In this document: in pieces, positions 62,109-64,000 of the stretch
Position numbering within the stretch: the first letter of the stretch is position 1
How the letters are laid out: each line of letters starts with the position of its first letter
NCBI RefSeq assembly: GCF_004571065.1
Contig: NZ_SPQN01000005.1
Location: forward strand, 1-64,000
Source: Geodermatophilus sp. DF01-2
Lineage (GTDB): Bacteria; Actinomycetota; Actinomycetes; Mycobacteriales; Geodermatophilaceae
DNA length: 64,000 bases
Direction: 5' to 3'
Translations under genes and position numbers: made by a program
The notes under the pieces: model-generated
What the model saw: only the letters and a program-made list of their open reading frames with translations
Told to the model about the DNA's origin: nothing
The model's database searches: none

Positions 62109-64000
62109 CGGCCGCCCCGATCGCCTTCGTGCATCACGCCAACCAGTTCGTGATCACCGACGGGTACCCAGACCGCGACGGGATCAGCACCACCGCGTCC
62201 GGTTACGACGCGGTCCTGTCCTTGCACGTCGACCACGGCATCCCGGCGGCGCTGCACATCTCCGGCCCGGTGCTGGAGGCCATCGCCTGGCACCGGCCCG
62301 CCCTGTTGGCCCGGTTGCGCCAGCACCTGGCCAGCGGTCTGGTCACCCTGGTCGGCGGCACCTACGGGGAGAACGTGATGCCGCTGGCCTCGGCGCGGCA
62401 CAACCGTCGGCAGCTGCGGGCGTTCCACGACCTGGCCGAGGACCTGCTCGGGGTGCCCCGGCGACGGCTGAAGACGGCGTGGGTGCCCGAGCGGGTGTGG
62501 GCCACCGGTGCATGCGCGCCGCCGCTGCGGGACGCCGACGCCACCGGCGTCCGCTACGAGCGGGTGCTGCTGGACGACCGGCTGGCACACCCCCTGAGCG
62601 ACGGCCGCTACCCGGGCAGCACACGGGAGGCCTTCGATGCCGCCGGCCCCTACCGCTGGTTCAGCGACGGCTTTCCCCCCACCATCCGCGGGCAGCTGCA
62701 CTTGGGGTCGCTGGCGCCGTACCGGATCGCCGACGGCGACGGGCTGGTCGCCGTCCCGATCGCCTCCTCCCTGCGCTATCTGGTGCCGCCGCACGACCCG
62801 GACCACCTGCGGCTGCTCACCGAGCTCGCCGCGGACGCGCACCGGGCCCCCGAGGGATCGCTGCTGGTGTTCGCCGACGACCTCGAGCGAGTCGCCGGCG
62901 TCGCCGGGTGGGAGCAGGGGCTGGAACGGTACGCCCGGTTCCTGCGCTGGCTGGCCCGCAGCGAGGCGCTGCAGCCGGTCGCGCTCGACGACTGGTGCGA
63001 CCGGGTCGTTCCCACGCCGGAGATCCCGGTGGAGGCCGGCGCCTACTACGAGCTGGCGCACCAGTACGGCGCCGGGGAGGACTACGGCCGCTGGGGCGAC
63101 GACCCGCGGTGGCGCCCTTCTGCCGAGCGCCTCGACCGGGTCGAGGCCGCGGTGGAACAGGCCGAACAGGACGGCGCCGATCCCGGGCTGTGCGCGCTGG
63201 CCGAGCGGCTGGTGCTGTTGGGCCGCCACGAGACCGCCTGGCAGGACCCCGACGTCGGCGGCGGACGTGCCCCGGCCCCGTGGGTGCTGACGACCGCCGC
63301 ACACGCCGCCGACGCACTGCCCGTGCTCGCCGCCGCCCGGTGGGCCGCCGACCGGATCGCGCACGGCCTGCGGGTCCTGGTCACCGACGTGGACGGGGAC
63401 GGCGAGGACGAGCTCGTCCTCAGCAGCCACCGGCTGTTCGCCGTGCTCTCGCCCCGGCACGGTGGACGACTGAGCCTGCTGGTGCGCCGCGACACCGATC
63501 CCGACGGGACGTCGCGGGCGGTGGTCGTGGTCGGCAACCCGGCCGACCACTGGAACTTCCAGACCGAGTTGCACCAGCACATGCAGGCGCCGCCGAACCA
63601 TCCCGGCGCGCTGGCCGTGCTCGGCACCGAGACCCACCGGCACGAGCTGGGCCGGGTCGAGGTCACCGCCCAGACTGCGGTCGTGGAACTGATCGACGTC
63701 GAGCCCGGCCCCGACCGGGGCCTGACCAAGCAGGTGCTCCTCACGGCAGACGGCACCGCGCTGGTGGCTTGCGTTCGACGCAGCGGTCTGCCGGGAGAAC
63801 TGCGGACGACGGTCGCGCTGTCCCCGGACTACCCCGCCCTCCTGCGTACCGGCCGCAACGCCACGAGCCCCATCCACGGCCGGACGTGGTGGGGCGCTCG
63901 CACCGCGACGGTCGACGCGTGGGTCGCGCACGACCCGGCCGAACACACCGGCTCGCTGATCGGCACCAGCCCGACCACCGGACACGCCCTGGTCGGTGGG
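62105..64000 (+). CDS. GH57-like glycoside hydrolase/glucanotransferase, 3' end outside window
   Basis: At least 632 residues from GTG 62105, overlapping the kinase by GTGA; no stop before the window end. The N-terminal barrel has features of GH57 enzymes: FVHHANQFVI near the start, LVGGTYGENVMPL (near 80), the WVPERVW segment (near 125; the Glu fits the GH57 nucleophile) and FADDLERVAG (near 260; Asp as candidate acid/base). A helical linker and a beta-rich C-terminal region follow. It probably cuts or transfers alpha-1,4-glucans with the kinase upstream. Family assignment is by motif only. Confidence 0.7.
   Translation, partial: MTAAPIAFVHHANQFVITDGYPDRDGISTTASGYDAVLSLHVDHGIPAALHISGPVLEAIAWHRPALLARLRQHLASGLVTLVGGTYGENVMPLASARHNRRQLRAFHDLAEDLLGVPRRRLKTAWVPERVWATGACAPPLRDADATGVRYERVLLDDRLAHPLSDGRYPGSTREAFDAAGPYRWFSDGFPPTIRGQLHLGSLAPYRIADGDGLVAVPIASSLRYLVPPHDPDHLRLLTELAADAHRAPEGSLLVFADDLERVAGVAGWEQGLERYARFLRWLARSEALQPVALDDWCDRVVPTPEIPVEAGAYYELAHQYGAGEDYGRWGDDPRWRPSAERLDRVEAAVEQAEQDGADPGLCALAERLVLLGRHETAWQDPDVGGGRAPAPWVLTTAAHAADALPVLAAARWAADRIAHGLRVLVTDVDGDGEDELVLSSHRLFAVLSPRHGGRLSLLVRRDTDPDGTSRAVVVVGNPADHWNFQTELHQHMQAPPNHPGALAVLGTETHRHELGRVEVTAQTAVVELIDVEPGPDRGLTKQVLLTADGTALVACVRRSGLPGELRTTVALSPDYPALLRTGRNATSPIHGRTWWGARTATVDAWVAHDPAEHTGSLIGTSPTTGHALVGG

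Overview
The window is very GC-rich, has dense operons with many ATGA/GTGA start-stop overlaps, and uses GTG and TTG starts freely. Together with the gene content (Nar nitrate reductase, GpgS, urease, flagellar-type promoters, a LytTR pair beside acetate transport genes) this points to a high-GC actinobacterium, most likely a motile member of the Geodermatophilaceae (Blastococcus/Geodermatophilus/Modestobacter type). That placement is inferred from gene style, not from a marker gene.

Layout. 1-6.8 kb (+): a ureide/oxamate-type nitrogen operon: DUF2877 domain, FdrA, YlbE-like DUF1116 protein, carbamate kinase, a biuret-amidohydrolase-like enzyme, and a permease fused to an allophanate-hydrolase C-terminal-type domain. 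6.8-7.5 kb: transposase scars. 7.5-9.1 kb (-): a Cache chemoreceptor with a sigma-28-type promoter. 9.4-18.0 kb (+): acetate module with a LytS/LytTR pair, two sodium:solute symporters each preceded by a small membrane protein, a CRP-like site and acetyl-CoA synthetase. 18.1-19.6 kb: a VanX-like dipeptidase, then an IS scar and a broken formylglycine-generating-enzyme gene. 19.7-24.0 kb: a LysR-catB-catA-catC catechol operon facing a broken benzoate dioxygenase gene. 24.2-26.1 kb: a secreted beta-helix protein and a degenerate IS with terminal inverted repeats. 26.5-28.7 kb: a GGDEF-EAL protein with a sigma-28-type promoter.

28.9-46.1 kb is a nitrate/nitric-oxide/redox island: flavohaemoglobin, narGHJI, narK, a TDT transporter, a methyltransferase, a hemerythrin-DUF2249 protein with a universal stress protein, a second hemerythrin, an Fe-S-type HTH regulator, a 7Fe ferredoxin and a cupin. 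It also carries remnants of a copper nitrite reductase/cupredoxin, a second copy of the regulator and a second ferredoxin. 46.5-49.3 kb: a broken HepT-like gene, a soluble tandem-GAF chemoreceptor and a small conserved protein. 49.5-51.7 kb: glucosyl-3-phosphoglycerate synthase and a GT4 glycosyltransferase. 51.8-52.9 kb: divergent MarR regulator and universal stress protein. 53.1-57.9 kb: ureABCFGD without ureE, with an unusual UreC flap. 58.2-60.8 kb (-): an acidic secreted protein plus a histidine kinase/response regulator pair. 61.0-64.0 kb (+): an APH-like kinase and a GH57-like hydrolase cut by the window edge.

How it works together: the ends are about nitrogen from ureides and urea, the middle is about acetate and aromatic carbon, and the nitrate/NO block gives anaerobic respiration with NO defence. 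Decay is common (about ten pseudogenes or scars), so several pathways (benzoate to catechol, NO-forming nitrite reduction) look recently lost. The most interesting items are the permease-AHL fusion in the ureide operon, the in-frame DUF2877-FdrA join, the 49-codon micro-ORF coupled between narG and narH by a duplicated start region, the Ala-for-Cys urease flap, the 39-bp palindrome between the hemerythrin genes, and a small sigma-28 regulon visible from shared promoter motifs.
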